From: Streptococcus parasanguinis
GTDB lineage: Bacteria; Bacillota; Bacilli; Lactobacillales; Streptococcaceae
DNA: 64,000 nt
Assembly (NCBI RefSeq): GCF_016648855.1
Contig: NZ_JACLQU010000009.1
Coordinates: 1-64,000 of the forward strand
Reading direction: 5' to 3'
The notes beneath the pieces were generated by a model. The model was not told the DNA's origin. It worked only from the letters and a program-made list of their open reading frames with translations, and did not search any database. The position numbers and the translations under genes are program-made. Shown here piece by piece: positions 56,308-64,000 of the stretch. Within the stretch, counting starts at the first letter, position 1; every line of letters starts with the position of its first letter.

Positions 56308-56658
56308 CTAGTCTTTGTTCAAATTGCGCAACATCTCATCGATCTTATTTCCGTATTCGATGGATTCGTCTTTCACAAAAGTAAGATCTGGAATCTTGTA
56401 CAATTTCAGATTCCGACCTAATTCACGCTTGATGGTTCCTGTTGCTTTTTCAAGGCCTGTCTGAGCCTTTTGATTGTCTGAAGCCAAATCACTCATAATT
56501 GAATAATACACTTTGGCCATAGACAAATCACCTAGCATTTGAACATCCGTAATGGTGACGCCTTGAACACGCGGGTCACGGACTTTCTTTTGTAAAATCT
56601 CATTGACTTCCCGCTTGATTTCCATCCCTACTCGGTCTGTCCGAAAATGACTTGCCAT
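56308..56658 (-). CDS. rbfA: Ribosome-binding factor A
   Basis: A 116-residue KH-like protein that matures the 16S 5' end and helps cold-adapted 30S assembly. It starts with [20 protein letters not shown] and has [24 protein letters not shown] near residues 33-56 (partly quoted). Length is standard. It follows infB after a short gap containing a hairpin that may weaken read-through. Repeat copy 3 lies just downstream. Confidence 0.95.
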   Translation of the reverse strand: MASHFRTDRVGMEIKREVNEILQKKVRDPRVQGVTITDVQMLGDLSMAKVYYSIMSDLASDNQKAQTGLEKATGTIKRELGRNLKLYKIPDLTFVKDESIEYGNKIDEMLRNLNKD

Positions 56659-56685
56659 AGGAACTCCTTTCTGCTCTGTGTTTAA

Positions 56686-56725
56686 AAACTAGGAAATCAG
56701 AGGATCCCCCTCTTTTTTCCTAGTC
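56686..56725 (-). terminator. Hairpin between infB and rbfA (attenuator or terminator)
   Basis: CTAGGAAA pairs with TTTCCTAG and GAGG with CCTC further in, and the minus strand then reads TTTTTAAAC. It could partially terminate the long rimP-infB transcript ahead of rbfA. Confidence 0.65.
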
Positions 56726-56731
56726 AGCATC

Positions 56732-59446
56732 TTATTTTTTTATTTCTTCCATGATGTAGGCTTCGATGGTATCATCTGTCTTGATATCATTGTAGCCTTC
56801 AATCATCAATCCACCTTCACGACCATTTGTGATCTCTTTGACATCATCTTTGAAGTGTTTCAAGCTTGCAAGAGCTCCATCATAGATCACGACACCGTCA
56901 CGAATGACACGTACTTTGGAATCACGTGTAACCTTACCACTAAGGACCATAAATCCACCGATGGTACCCACTTTAGAGACCTTAAAGGTTTCACGAATAA
57001 CTGCTTCTCCGATGACTTTCTCTTCAAATTCAGGATCCAACATTCCCTTCATGGCATCTTCCATTTCTTCAATCACTTTGTAGATAATTGAGTGAAGACG
57101 GATTTCTACCTCATCAGCTTCAGCTTGTTGACGTGCTTGTGGCGTAGGGCGGACGTTAAATCCGATGATGAAGGCATTTGAAGCTTCTGCAAGGGTCACG
57201 TCTGATTCGTTGATCGCACCAACTGCTGAGTGAACGATGGTCACTTTCACACCTTCCACTTCAATCTTTTGAAGGGAGGCAGCAAGGGCTTCAACCGAAC
57301 CTTGTACATCGGCTTTAATGATGACATTAACAGATTTCACTTCCCCAGCCTTCAAGGTATCAAAGAGATTTTCAAGGCTGACGCGGTTGGTTGCTTGACG
57401 TTGTTTCATAAGAGCACGTTTGGCACGTTCTTCACCGGCTGCACGCGCAGATTTTTCATCTTCGTAAACCGCGAAGTGGTCCCCCGCCATTGGGGCTTCG
57501 TTCAAACCAGTGATAGAAACCGGAGTAGATGGTCCAGCTACTTTCACACGACGGCCAAGGTCATTGGTCATGGCACGGACACGTCCAAAGGTATTTCCGA
57601 CAACGATTGGGTCTTGAACATTCAAGGTACCTTGTTGAACAAGGAGGGTTGCCACCGCACCTTTTCCTTTATCCAAACGCGCTTCGATAACAGTACCGAT
57701 GGCACGAACAGTTGGATCTGCCTTGAGTTCTTGGATTTCAGCTACAAGAAGGACAGTTTCCAAGAGTTCATCGATATTTTGGTTGAACTTGGCAGAGATC
57801 TCTACAAACTCAGAATCTCCACCCCAGGCAGTTGACATAACTCCATGCTCTGCCAATTCACCGATGACACGCTCTGGATTAGCTCCTGGTTTATCGATCT
57901 TGTTGATAGCCACAATGATTGGGACATTGGCAGCTTTTGAGTGGTTGATGGCTTCGATGGTCTGTGGCATCACCCCGTCATCTGCTGCTACAACCAAGAT
58001 GGTAATATCGGTAACAGATGCACCACGCGCCCGCATAGAAGTAAAGGCCGCGTGTCCAGGTGTATCCAAGAAGGTAATCTTCTTGCCATTTTCCACGATT
58101 TGATAAGCCCCGATGTGCTGAGTGATTCCTCCCGCTTCACCTGTTGCTACACGTGAATTACGAAGGGTATCCAAAAGGGTAGTTTTACCGTGGTCAACGT
58201 GTCCCATGATGGTGACAACTGGTGGACGCTCTACCAACTCATCTGGATTCAAATAACCATCTTCAACGAAGAAGCGTTCGATATCGGCATTGTCCACTTC
58301 AACCTTTTTCTTGGCTTCAATTCCATAATCCACCATCAAGAGTTCAATCGTATCTCCATCCAGCGATTGGTTTTGAGTCGCCATGACTCCCATCATAAAG
58401 AGTTTCTTGACGATTTCAGCCGGTTCACGCTTGATGCGTTTTGCGATTTCTGCAACCGTCATTCCATCCGTATACTCAAATTCACTTGGTAATTCATGGA
58501 ATTTACGCTCTGTTACTGGTTTTGGAGCATCATTACGGTTGTTCTTTCCTTTTTTATTTTTCTTATTGTTATTCCAGTTACTATTTCTCTGATTTCTCAC
58601 TTGATTTTGACTATTTCGATTCCTTTGTTGTTTTCTTGGACCATCTTCTTCACGATCAAAATCATCGCGTTTCTTATCTGGTCGCGCTTGTTTCTTCCGA
58701 CGTGTATCGACTTGAGCTGGAGCAGCAGCAACAGCTGGTTTTGTATGGTTCTCAAGAGCTGGCTCCTGTACAGGTGCTTTCACTTCTGGTGCTTCTACCC
58801 GTTTCCGGCGCTGTTGACGTTCTTGTTCTGCTTTTGCAGCTTGTTGTTTGTAGCGATCTTCACTTCCACGTGCGTACTCAGCATTTTGTTCAGCTTTCAG
58901 TGCTGCTGCACGCGCTTTGAAATCAACTTTTGGTGCCACTTGGGGTTGTGCACTACGTCTTTGATCTGGTCGGTTATTGCGACGCTCAGAACCTTGATTT
59001 CGTTGTTCATTTCGCTCTTGTGGTCGTTGATTTCGGTTGTCACCATGACGCTGATTGTCCTTGCGATCGCGTTTTGGACGATTATCTTGTTGTTTCCTAC
59101 GTTCAGCCTGCTCTTTTGCACGCGCTTCTCGTTCCGCTTTAAAGTTACGACTCTTTGGTTTAGCAGCTGGCGTTACTGATTTTGTCTCAGTTGCTCCTTC
59201 TTTTTTGACGGGCGCTGCTTCTTTTTTCTCTGCGACAGCCGTTGTCTTGGCAGCCACTTCTGCTACTTTCTTTTCGACTGTTTCTTTTTTCGCTGAAAAG
59301 CTCTTGATCAACTTTTCAGCAACATCAGTATCGACACTAGATGCATGACTCTTGACGTCAAAACCTAATTCTTTCGCACGAGTGACGACTTCTTTACTTT
59401 CCTTGCCCAATTCTTTGGCAATTTCGTATAATCTTTTCTTAGACAA
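56732..59446 (-). CDS. infB: Translation initiation factor IF-2
   Basis: A 904-residue GTPase that places fMet-tRNA on the 30S subunit and drives subunit joining. The N-terminal IF2_N domain is followed by a long Ala/Lys/Arg/Gln-rich disordered stretch (about 60-300) and a second IF2_N. The G domain has [20 protein letters not shown] and NKID. Beta-barrel domains II-IV end the protein. Its length is ordinary for streptococci. Many antisense open frames over it are shadows. It follows ylxQ by 16 bp. Confidence 0.96.
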   Translation of the reverse strand: MSKKRLYEIAKELGKESKEVVTRAKELGFDVKSHASSVDTDVAEKLIKSFSAKKETVEKKVAEVAAKTTAVAEKKEAAPVKKEGATETKSVTPAAKPKSRNFKAEREARAKEQAERRKQQDNRPKRDRKDNQRHGDNRNQRPQERNEQRNQGSERRNNRPDQRRSAQPQVAPKVDFKARAAALKAEQNAEYARGSEDRYKQQAAKAEQERQQRRKRVEAPEVKAPVQEPALENHTKPAVAAAPAQVDTRRKKQARPDKKRDDFDREEDGPRKQQRNRNSQNQVRNQRNSNWNNNKKNKKGKNNRNDAPKPVTERKFHELPSEFEYTDGMTVAEIAKRIKREPAEIVKKLFMMGVMATQNQSLDGDTIELLMVDYGIEAKKKVEVDNADIERFFVEDGYLNPDELVERPPVVTIMGHVDHGKTTLLDTLRNSRVATGEAGGITQHIGAYQIVENGKKITFLDTPGHAAFTSMRARGASVTDITILVVAADDGVMPQTIEAINHSKAANVPIIVAINKIDKPGANPERVIGELAEHGVMSTAWGGDSEFVEISAKFNQNIDELLETVLLVAEIQELKADPTVRAIGTVIEARLDKGKGAVATLLVQQGTLNVQDPIVVGNTFGRVRAMTNDLGRRVKVAGPSTPVSITGLNEAPMAGDHFAVYEDEKSARAAGEERAKRALMKQRQATNRVSLENLFDTLKAGEVKSVNVIIKADVQGSVEALAASLQKIEVEGVKVTIVHSAVGAINESDVTLAEASNAFIIGFNVRPTPQARQQAEADEVEIRLHSIIYKVIEEMEDAMKGMLDPEFEEKVIGEAVIRETFKVSKVGTIGGFMVLSGKVTRDSKVRVIRDGVVIYDGALASLKHFKDDVKEITNGREGGLMIEGYNDIKTDDTIEAYIMEEIKK

Positions 59447-59462
59447 TTGCTGTCCTCCTCTT

Positions 59463-59762
59463 CTATTCCATAAGAGACCTCATTTTCTTTGAAAATCCAG
59501 CATCTACAACAGCGACGACCTTACGGGCACGTCCAATTGCAGTGCTTAATTCTAGTGTTGAAAACACGGTAGATACTTGAACCTCATAATAGTGACCCTT
59601 ATCTGTCACCTTTTTTGTCAGGTTACTAGCTGCATCATTTGCCAGAAAAACTAATTGTGCTTTTTCTTCCTGGATGGCTTTGATCACGAGTTCTTCTCCA
59701 GAAATGAGTTTTCCTGCTCTTTGCGCCAAGCCCAACAAATTACTTATCTTTTGCTTATTCAA
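59463..59762 (-). CDS. ylxQ: YlxQ, L7Ae-family RNA-binding protein
   Basis: A 99-residue L7Ae/L30e-type protein. [20 protein letters not shown] near residue 11 and [15 protein letters not shown] near 37 are the RNA-binding region. It is a K-turn binder candidate of uncertain role. It overlaps ylxR by 8 bp within rimP-nusA-ylxR-ylxQ-infB, a conserved translation/transcription operon. Confidence 0.93.
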   Translation of the reverse strand: MNKQKISNLLGLAQRAGKLISGEELVIKAIQEEKAQLVFLANDAASNLTKKVTDKGHYYEVQVSTVFSTLELSTAIGRARKVVAVVDAGFSKKMRSLME

Positions 59763-60051
59763 GGCCTAACTCTCTTCTCTTCACCTTATGATCTACATAA
59801 GCGATCAATTCATCATAGAAAGCTTCTTCCACTTCCATATTAAAGCTACGATTAAAAACTTTCTTTTTCTTAGCAAGTGCCGCTTCTTCATTGTCTAGCT
59901 TGATGTAAGCACCTCGACCATTGGCTTTGCCAGTTGGATCGATAAAGACTTGTCCTTCTTTATTTTTGACAATGCGGAGCAAATCGCGCTTATCAATAAT
60001 TTCATTTGAAACGACAGATTTTCTTAAAGGGATTTTTCTTGTTTTTACCAT
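59755..60051 (-). CDS. ylxR: YlxR, small RNA-binding protein of the nusA operon
   Basis: A 98-residue DUF448 protein with the N-terminal RKIPLRKSVVSNEII, the core DLLRIVKNKEGQVFIDPTGK and the signature NGRGAYI. A basic surface is expected to bind RNA. Family proteins have been linked to nucleoid or RNase P effects, but the role here is unknown. It overlaps ylxQ by 8 bp and follows nusA by 14 bp. Confidence 0.93.
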   Translation of the reverse strand: MVKTRKIPLRKSVVSNEIIDKRDLLRIVKNKEGQVFIDPTGKANGRGAYIKLDNEEAALAKKKKVFNRSFNMEVEEAFYDELIAYVDHKVKRRELGLE

Positions 60052-60065
60052 TTTCCCTCCCTCTC

Positions 60066-61208
60066 TTAATCGACTTGCTCTTCGCCACTTTCTACTTGGT
60101 CTTCAAAAGTTTCTTGAGCTGCTTCCATTTCTTCGAACTCACTAGCAGATTTGATATCGATGCGGTAACCAGTCAAATGAGCTGCCAAACGAACGTTTTG
60201 ACCACGACGACCGATGGCAAGAGATAGTTTATTATCTGGAACCACAACGAGAGCATGTTTGCTATCTTCATCATCAAAAATAACTTGGTCCACTTCTGCA
60301 GGAGCGATCGCATTGTAGATGAATTCAGCTGGATCTGGAACCCATTCAATGACATCGATGTTTTCTTCTGTCGGAACCATACGGTCTAATTTTTGATCGT
60401 ATCGAGCTGGGTGGAACTTGCTGGTAATCTTTTTAATATTCGATCCACCACGACCAACGATAGTCCCAATCGCATCTACGTTTGGATTATGGCTACGAAC
60501 CGCAACTTTTGTACGATCTCCAGCTTCACGCGCTACACTCATAATCTCAACAGTTCCATCATAGACTTCAGGAATTTCTTGTTCCATCAAACGTTTGATC
60601 ATTTCAGGGTGGCTTCGGCTAACAAAGACATTGACACCACGTGGATTATCTTCTACCTTGTAGACAAATACTTCAATTCGATCATGAGATTGGAACACTT
60701 CTCCTGGAATCTGGTCTTGCTTAGACAATTGTGCTTCGATTGAGCCAAGATTGACATAGATAAAACGATTGTCAAAGCGCTCCACCGTTCCACTCATGAT
60801 TTCATTTTCATGTTCTTTATAAGTGTTATAGGTGATGGTGCGCGTTTGCTTACGCATTTTTTCCATGATCGTTTGTTTGGCAGATTGAGCTGCTACACGA
60901 CCAAATTCAGCTGGTGCTTCTTCAAACTTGATCTTATCCCCCAACTCATAAGCAGAGCTAATGGCCAAGGCATCCTTCAAGCTGATTTCTAAACGGCTAT
61001 CAAAGACTTCATCCACCACTTCACGAACCGTATAAACACGGAAATCTCCAGTTTTTTCATTGAATTCAATCGCTGCACTTTCTGATTGTCCATAACGACG
61101 GCGATAAGCTGAACGCAATGATTCTGTGACGGCTTCGATGATATCTTCTTTTTTGATCCCTTTGTCTTCTTCCAAAATGCGGAAGGCTTCTAGCATTTCT
61201 TTACTCAT
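60066..61208 (-). CDS. nusA: Transcription termination/antitermination factor NusA
   Basis: A 380-residue RNA polymerase partner that modulates pausing, termination and antitermination. The N-terminal RNAP-binding domain (about 1-125) is followed by S1 (about 133-200) and two KH domains, with GTIVGRGGSNIKKI near 243 and LAIGRRGQNVRLAA near 327. There is no C-terminal acidic repeat as in E. coli, only a short acidic tail. This is the normal Firmicute length. Confidence 0.96.
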   Translation of the reverse strand: MSKEMLEAFRILEEDKGIKKEDIIEAVTESLRSAYRRRYGQSESAAIEFNEKTGDFRVYTVREVVDEVFDSRLEISLKDALAISSAYELGDKIKFEEAPAEFGRVAAQSAKQTIMEKMRKQTRTITYNTYKEHENEIMSGTVERFDNRFIYVNLGSIEAQLSKQDQIPGEVFQSHDRIEVFVYKVEDNPRGVNVFVSRSHPEMIKRLMEQEIPEVYDGTVEIMSVAREAGDRTKVAVRSHNPNVDAIGTIVGRGGSNIKKITSKFHPARYDQKLDRMVPTEENIDVIEWVPDPAEFIYNAIAPAEVDQVIFDDEDSKHALVVVPDNKLSLAIGRRGQNVRLAAHLTGYRIDIKSASEFEEMEAAQETFEDQVESGEEQVD

Positions 61209-61252
61209 GTTTTTCTTGCCTTTACTATAAAGGCATCCTTTCTTTCATTCTG

Positions 61253-61732
61253 TTACAATTTTACAGCCAACCTTGCTTTGGACACAAGGTTATAAGGAAT
61301 TTCTACAGTTTTCTTTCGTGTTTTATCCATATACTCAATGGTCAAAACATCCTCTTCAAAACCTACCAAGTTCCCCTCAAAGACCTTTTGCTTTTCAACA
61401 GCCTTATACAAGCTGATATTGACATACTTGCCAACAGCTCCCTCGAGTGCTTCCTTGGTTTTCAAAGGTCTCTCCAAACCAGGACTGGTAACTTCTAAAA
61501 AGTACTGTTCTGGAAATGGGTCTGGTTTAATTTGATCCAATAGCGGGCTAATGATTTCTGTCAAATCCGCTGTATCATTCAGTGTGATCCCTTCTGGTTT
61601 GTCTACGAAAATGCTTAAGACGTAGTCACCACCCATTTTGCCATATTCAACATCGACCAATTCAAATGGTTCCTGGATGGCAGGCTGAATCACTTCTGTT
61701 ACTAAGTCAACAATCGTTGCGATGGTTGCCAC
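61253..61732 (-). CDS. rimP: Ribosome maturation factor RimP
   Basis: A 159-residue 30S assembly factor with N-terminal alpha/beta domain ([20 protein letters not shown] near 22-41) and C-terminal SH3-like domain; the motif [12 protein letters not shown] is diagnostic. The annotated start is GTG at 61732, overlapping the Shine-Dalgarno AGGAGG itself. An ATC codon eight bases after AGGAGG is an alternative (see findings). The leader folds into a GAGGCG/CGCCTC hairpin. It heads the rimP-nusA-ylxR-ylxQ-infB operon. Confidence 0.92.
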   Translation of the reverse strand: MATIATIVDLVTEVIQPAIQEPFELVDVEYGKMGGDYVLSIFVDKPEGITLNDTADLTEIISPLLDQIKPDPFPEQYFLEVTSPGLERPLKTKEALEGAVGKYVNISLYKAVEKQKVFEGNLVGFEEDVLTIEYMDKTRKKTVEIPYNLVSKARLAVKL

Positions 61733-61792
61733 CTCCTCATAGATAAGAGGCGAAGATATTTCCCCGCCTCTCCTTTTCTATTCATTTAATGT

Positions 61793-61821
61793 ATTATAAC
61801 ACGATTCCCCAATGATTGCAA
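61793..61821 (-). promoter_or_regulatory. Promoter of the rimP-nusA-infB operon
   Basis: TTGCAA (61816-61821), a 17-bp spacer and TATAAT (61793-61798) on the minus strand, about 60 bp before rimP and just after the trmB stop at 61830. The leader contains hairpin GAGGCG/CGCCTC. Confidence 0.82.
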
Positions 61822-61829
61822 GGAATATG

Positions 61830-62465
61830 CTAAAACTGTGCTTCTACACGGTAAATGACCTGTCCTTTACTTGAGAACTTCTTCTCATATTCCGTCATGA
61901 CATTTCCCTCAAAATCACTAGCATGAAGGTCTAGCCAGACTCCCTTCAAAGTCATACCATACTGTGAAAAGCTCACCAAACTGTATTCAAACAGACCTCG
62001 ATTATCTGTTTTAAAGTGAATCTCCCCATGTTCTGGAAGAATTTGCTTGAAGGTATCCAAGAAAGTCTTGTAAGTCAAGCGACGCTTCTCATGACGTTTC
62101 TTTGGCCATGGATCTGAAAAATTCAGATAAAGCTGATCAATTTCCCCATCTTCAAAATAGTTAGTCAAGCTATCTCCGTCTACCCAAAGCAATTTAATGT
62201 TAGGAACATCTGCTTCTAAGACCTTATCTAAAGCATAGCTCAAGACCGATTTTTGAATATCAATTCCGATGTAGTTGATCTCTGGATTGGCCTTAGCCAT
62301 CCCAGTAATAAAGGCCCCTTTTCCGCTACCCACTTCGATATGAATAGGATGGTCATTTCCGAAAATCCCATGCCATTTTCCCTTAGCATCTTCTGGATTT
62401 AGGACCACATATTGTGGATTGGCTTCTAGTAATTCTGTCGCTCCTTTACGATTTCTAACTCTCAT
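61830..62465 (-). CDS. trmB: tRNA (guanine-N7)-methyltransferase
   Basis: A 211-residue enzyme forming m7G46 in tRNA. SAM motif [10 protein letters not shown] lies near residue 46, catalytic and tRNA region [17 protein letters not shown] near 116-132, and late [14 protein letters not shown]. Its start overlaps ccrZ by 4 bp. This ccrZ-trmB pairing is conserved in streptococci. Confidence 0.95.
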   Translation of the reverse strand: MRVRNRKGATELLEANPQYVVLNPEDAKGKWHGIFGNDHPIHIEVGSGKGAFITGMAKANPEINYIGIDIQKSVLSYALDKVLEADVPNIKLLWVDGDSLTNYFEDGEIDQLYLNFSDPWPKKRHEKRRLTYKTFLDTFKQILPEHGEIHFKTDNRGLFEYSLVSFSQYGMTLKGVWLDLHASDFEGNVMTEYEKKFSSKGQVIYRVEAQF

Positions 62466-63256
62466 ATTTCCTTTCCATATTTCAACCGGAAATTGCGCAG
62501 AGCATAGATCTCGCGATTGACATTTTCTAAATCATTATTTTCATAGTATTTAGCAATTTGCCACAAGAAGGAGTATTGACCAAACCAATAGAGTTTATCA
62601 AACACCTTTTGGTTGTACTTGTAACCATAATAACCTAACCAATCGCGCCAATTGGAATCTGGAATATAGTGACTCAAGATATGCGCCACATCCAACATCC
62701 TGTCAGTTAAACGAACGGAATCCCAATCGACTAGATAAATCAAGCCGCTCTCTGTCTCAATCCAGTTACTATGACGGACATCCCCATGGACGATCGTCGC
62801 ATAATCCTCCCGAAAGGCTGGCACTGTCTTCCGTAAATTCTTTACGACTGATTGGATGTAGTGGTTCTGACGTAGGGCAATTGGCAAGCGGTTACTCCAA
62901 GAATTGAGTAACTCTAAAGGAGATTCCACAGGATACCCAAGTTTCTTTAATTGGGTCATCAAAGGTCTAGAACGGTGCAATCTCGTTAAAATATTGACCA
63001 CTTGTTTTTTTGACATTCCATTTGGCGTGAGAATCTCCCCATTCAACCATTCTTGGGCACTCATCACATTTCCATCTGGCAAACGTCGACTCCATAACAA
63101 TTGAGGAGCAATCTGTTCTTTTGCTAGACCCGCAAGGATTGGGGTCGTATTCATTTTTACAAAAACGCGCCCACCATCTGGGTAGGTCCCCATGTAGGCC
63201 TTCCCACTCTTCCCAGGAATTGGGGTGAGGCTTAGCTCTTTTTCATTCGAGTCCAT
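62462..63256 (-). CDS. ccrZ: Cell-cycle regulator CcrZ (APH-like kinase fold)
   Basis: A 264-residue choline/aminoglycoside-phosphotransferase fold protein. [20 protein letters not shown] near residue 18 gives the nucleotide region. [12 protein letters not shown] near 160 and [18 protein letters not shown] near 178 are the Brenner and DFG-like motifs. In pneumococcus CcrZ couples division to DnaA-driven replication. The frame opens at 63313 inside ecsB, but the ATG at 63256 ([12 protein letters not shown]) has a strong GGAGGA and is preferred. Confidence 0.92.
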   Translation of the reverse strand: MDSNEKELSLTPIPGKSGKAYMGTYPDGGRVFVKMNTTPILAGLAKEQIAPQLLWSRRLPDGNVMSAQEWLNGEILTPNGMSKKQVVNILTRLHRSRPLMTQLKKLGYPVESPLELLNSWSNRLPIALRQNHYIQSVVKNLRKTVPAFREDYATIVHGDVRHSNWIETESGLIYLVDWDSVRLTDRMLDVAHILSHYIPDSNWRDWLGYYGYKYNQKVFDKLYWFGQYSFLWQIAKYYENNDLENVNREIYALRNFRLKYGKEI

Positions 63257-63296
63257 CTTTTCCTCCGTAAAAAGTTTCCAATCTATTTTACTAATT

Positions 63297-64000
63297 TTAA
63301 CGACTTTCGTCAACCAAGCGCGCCATTTTAAATGGAAGATAGAGCAGGGTTAAAGCAACTGTATAAGCTAATAAGCCTAGTAACAGGACTTTATCTGATA
63401 TAAAGACCAGGCCAATTCCCCCTTCTATCACCGTTATCATAACCATTAACAGCTGAATCGTTTTATTTAACCCTGCCTTTTTACTGCCCCTTTTCATCGG
63501 GAAAAGAAGGGTCAAGGGTTGGTAATCAAAAGCACTATAAAGCCCCAGTAATTGAAAAATAATTAAGTAATTGAGCAAGGCTACAAGCGCAATCACCACT
63601 AGAGGTTGAGGAATAAAGATCATGGCAAGAATGGAAAGAGCCAAGAGTCGGAGAGTCATAGAGAAAAGATCTCCATTCCGTAGGAAGGAGCGCATATATA
63701 AGTGAAGCCACGTATTGCCATGTGTTTTGGGAAGAAGCCCTAAGAAACCATCCAAGTAAGCTCTTCTTTTGACACTGTTAGTAATACCTTTCACCGTTGT
63801 AAACAAGGCAAAGAAGCGAAGAATCAATTGTTTCCTTGCATTCTCACGAGCAATGGCCAAGGTCCAATTCAGATTTCCATCCTGGTAGAAGCGCGCTTCC
63901 TTCCAGCTAAAAATAGCCCCTTTAGCCATCCCTAAGACAAGGATATAAGCTACAATAGCAAGTTTATCCAGCCCCGTTGCCAGAAGAAGAGGCACAAATA
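63297..64000 (-). CDS. ecsB: ABC exporter membrane subunit EcsB/PptB, 5' truncated by window
   Basis: The C-terminal part (at least 232 residues) of a polytopic protein. It begins off the right edge and ends at 63297 with several paired hydrophobic segments. RRAYLDGFLGLLPKTHGNTWLH is the recognisable EcsB region, and ALYSAFDYQPLTLLFPMKRG-like residues follow near the middle. EcsB is the permease of EcsAB (PptAB), which exports peptide pheromones in streptococci. About 110 N-terminal residues are missing from view. Confidence 0.8.
   Translation of the reverse strand, partial: FVPLLLATGLDKLAIVAYILVLGMAKGAIFSWKEARFYQDGNLNWTLAIARENARKQLILRFFALFTTVKGITNSVKRRAYLDGFLGLLPKTHGNTWLHLYMRSFLRNGDLFSMTLRLLALSILAMIFIPQPLVVIALVALLNYLIIFQLLGLYSAFDYQPLTLLFPMKRGSKKAGLNKTIQLLMVMITVIEGGIGLVFISDKVLLLGLLAYTVALTLLYLPFKMARLVDESR

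Noticed and set aside
57230..59348. Many long antisense frames over infB
   Set aside because: infB is intact with all motifs. The antisense frames follow from its skewed codon use and low-complexity region.

Overview
The window is a stretch of a low-GC Firmicute chromosome. Gene content and protein sequences point to Streptococcus, most likely the mitis/sanguinis side of the genus. The markers are MapZ, GpsB, StkP/PhpP, CcrZ, the comFA-comFC pair, the recU-pbp1A divergence from ypsA-gpsB-rnpB, the rsmH-ftsL-pbpX-mraY cluster and an YSIRK-type secreted subtilase. The species cannot be fixed from the sequence alone. Most of it is housekeeping core genome, and no prophage, IS transposase, CRISPR array or tRNA gene was seen.

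Layout. 1-77 is the minus-strand promoter and leader of an rRNA operon whose 16S gene lies off the left edge. 125-6345 holds hpf, comFC/comFA (competence), yigZ, cysK, the S1 protein CvfD and a HAD-cyclophilin fusion. 6390-17224 is a long minus-strand block: gmk-rpoZ-priA-fmt-rsmB-phpP-stkP from one promoter, then liaF-liaS-liaR. It links nucleotide supply, replication restart, translation initiation and cell-wall signalling. rny and luxS are divergent. mapZ, a THUMP methyltransferase, rnpB, gpsB and ypsA follow on the minus strand, divergent from recU-pbp1A.

27154-34558 carries pepC, an acetyltransferase, pncB-nadE (NAD salvage), trxB, a small membrane protein and an amino-acid ABC transporter pair with no binding protein. 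Next come a DEAD-box helicase and the division/cell-wall cluster rsmH-ftsL-pbpX-mraY. A 59-residue membrane protein (40950-41129) and an amino-acid permease precede the glycyl-tRNA synthetase operon. That operon starts at a glycine-type T-box (46744-46945) and runs GFA-family gene, glyQ, a structured spacer, glyS, DUF896. A 1472-residue secreted subtilase, an aldo-keto reductase, nagA and a Na/Pi cotransporter lead into rimP-nusA-ylxR-ylxQ-infB-rbfA, trmB, ccrZ and a partial ecsB/pptB.

The most unusual feature is a family of three approximately 250-bp non-coding structured repeats at 19631-19888, 26867-27122 and 56035-56283. They share terminal inverted repeats and a branched fold supported by compensatory base changes. 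Each copy sits between two near-identical terminator-like hairpins, which suggests insertion into, and duplication of, terminators. A second, unrelated structured block lies between glyQ and glyS. Other points of interest are the GFA gene under T-box control, matching cre-like sites inside the hpf and nagA promoters, a subtilase with no LPXTG anchor, and unusual translation starts (GTG starts of priA, rimP and the HAD-cyclophilin gene, and apparently leaderless yigZ and the 59-aa ORF).
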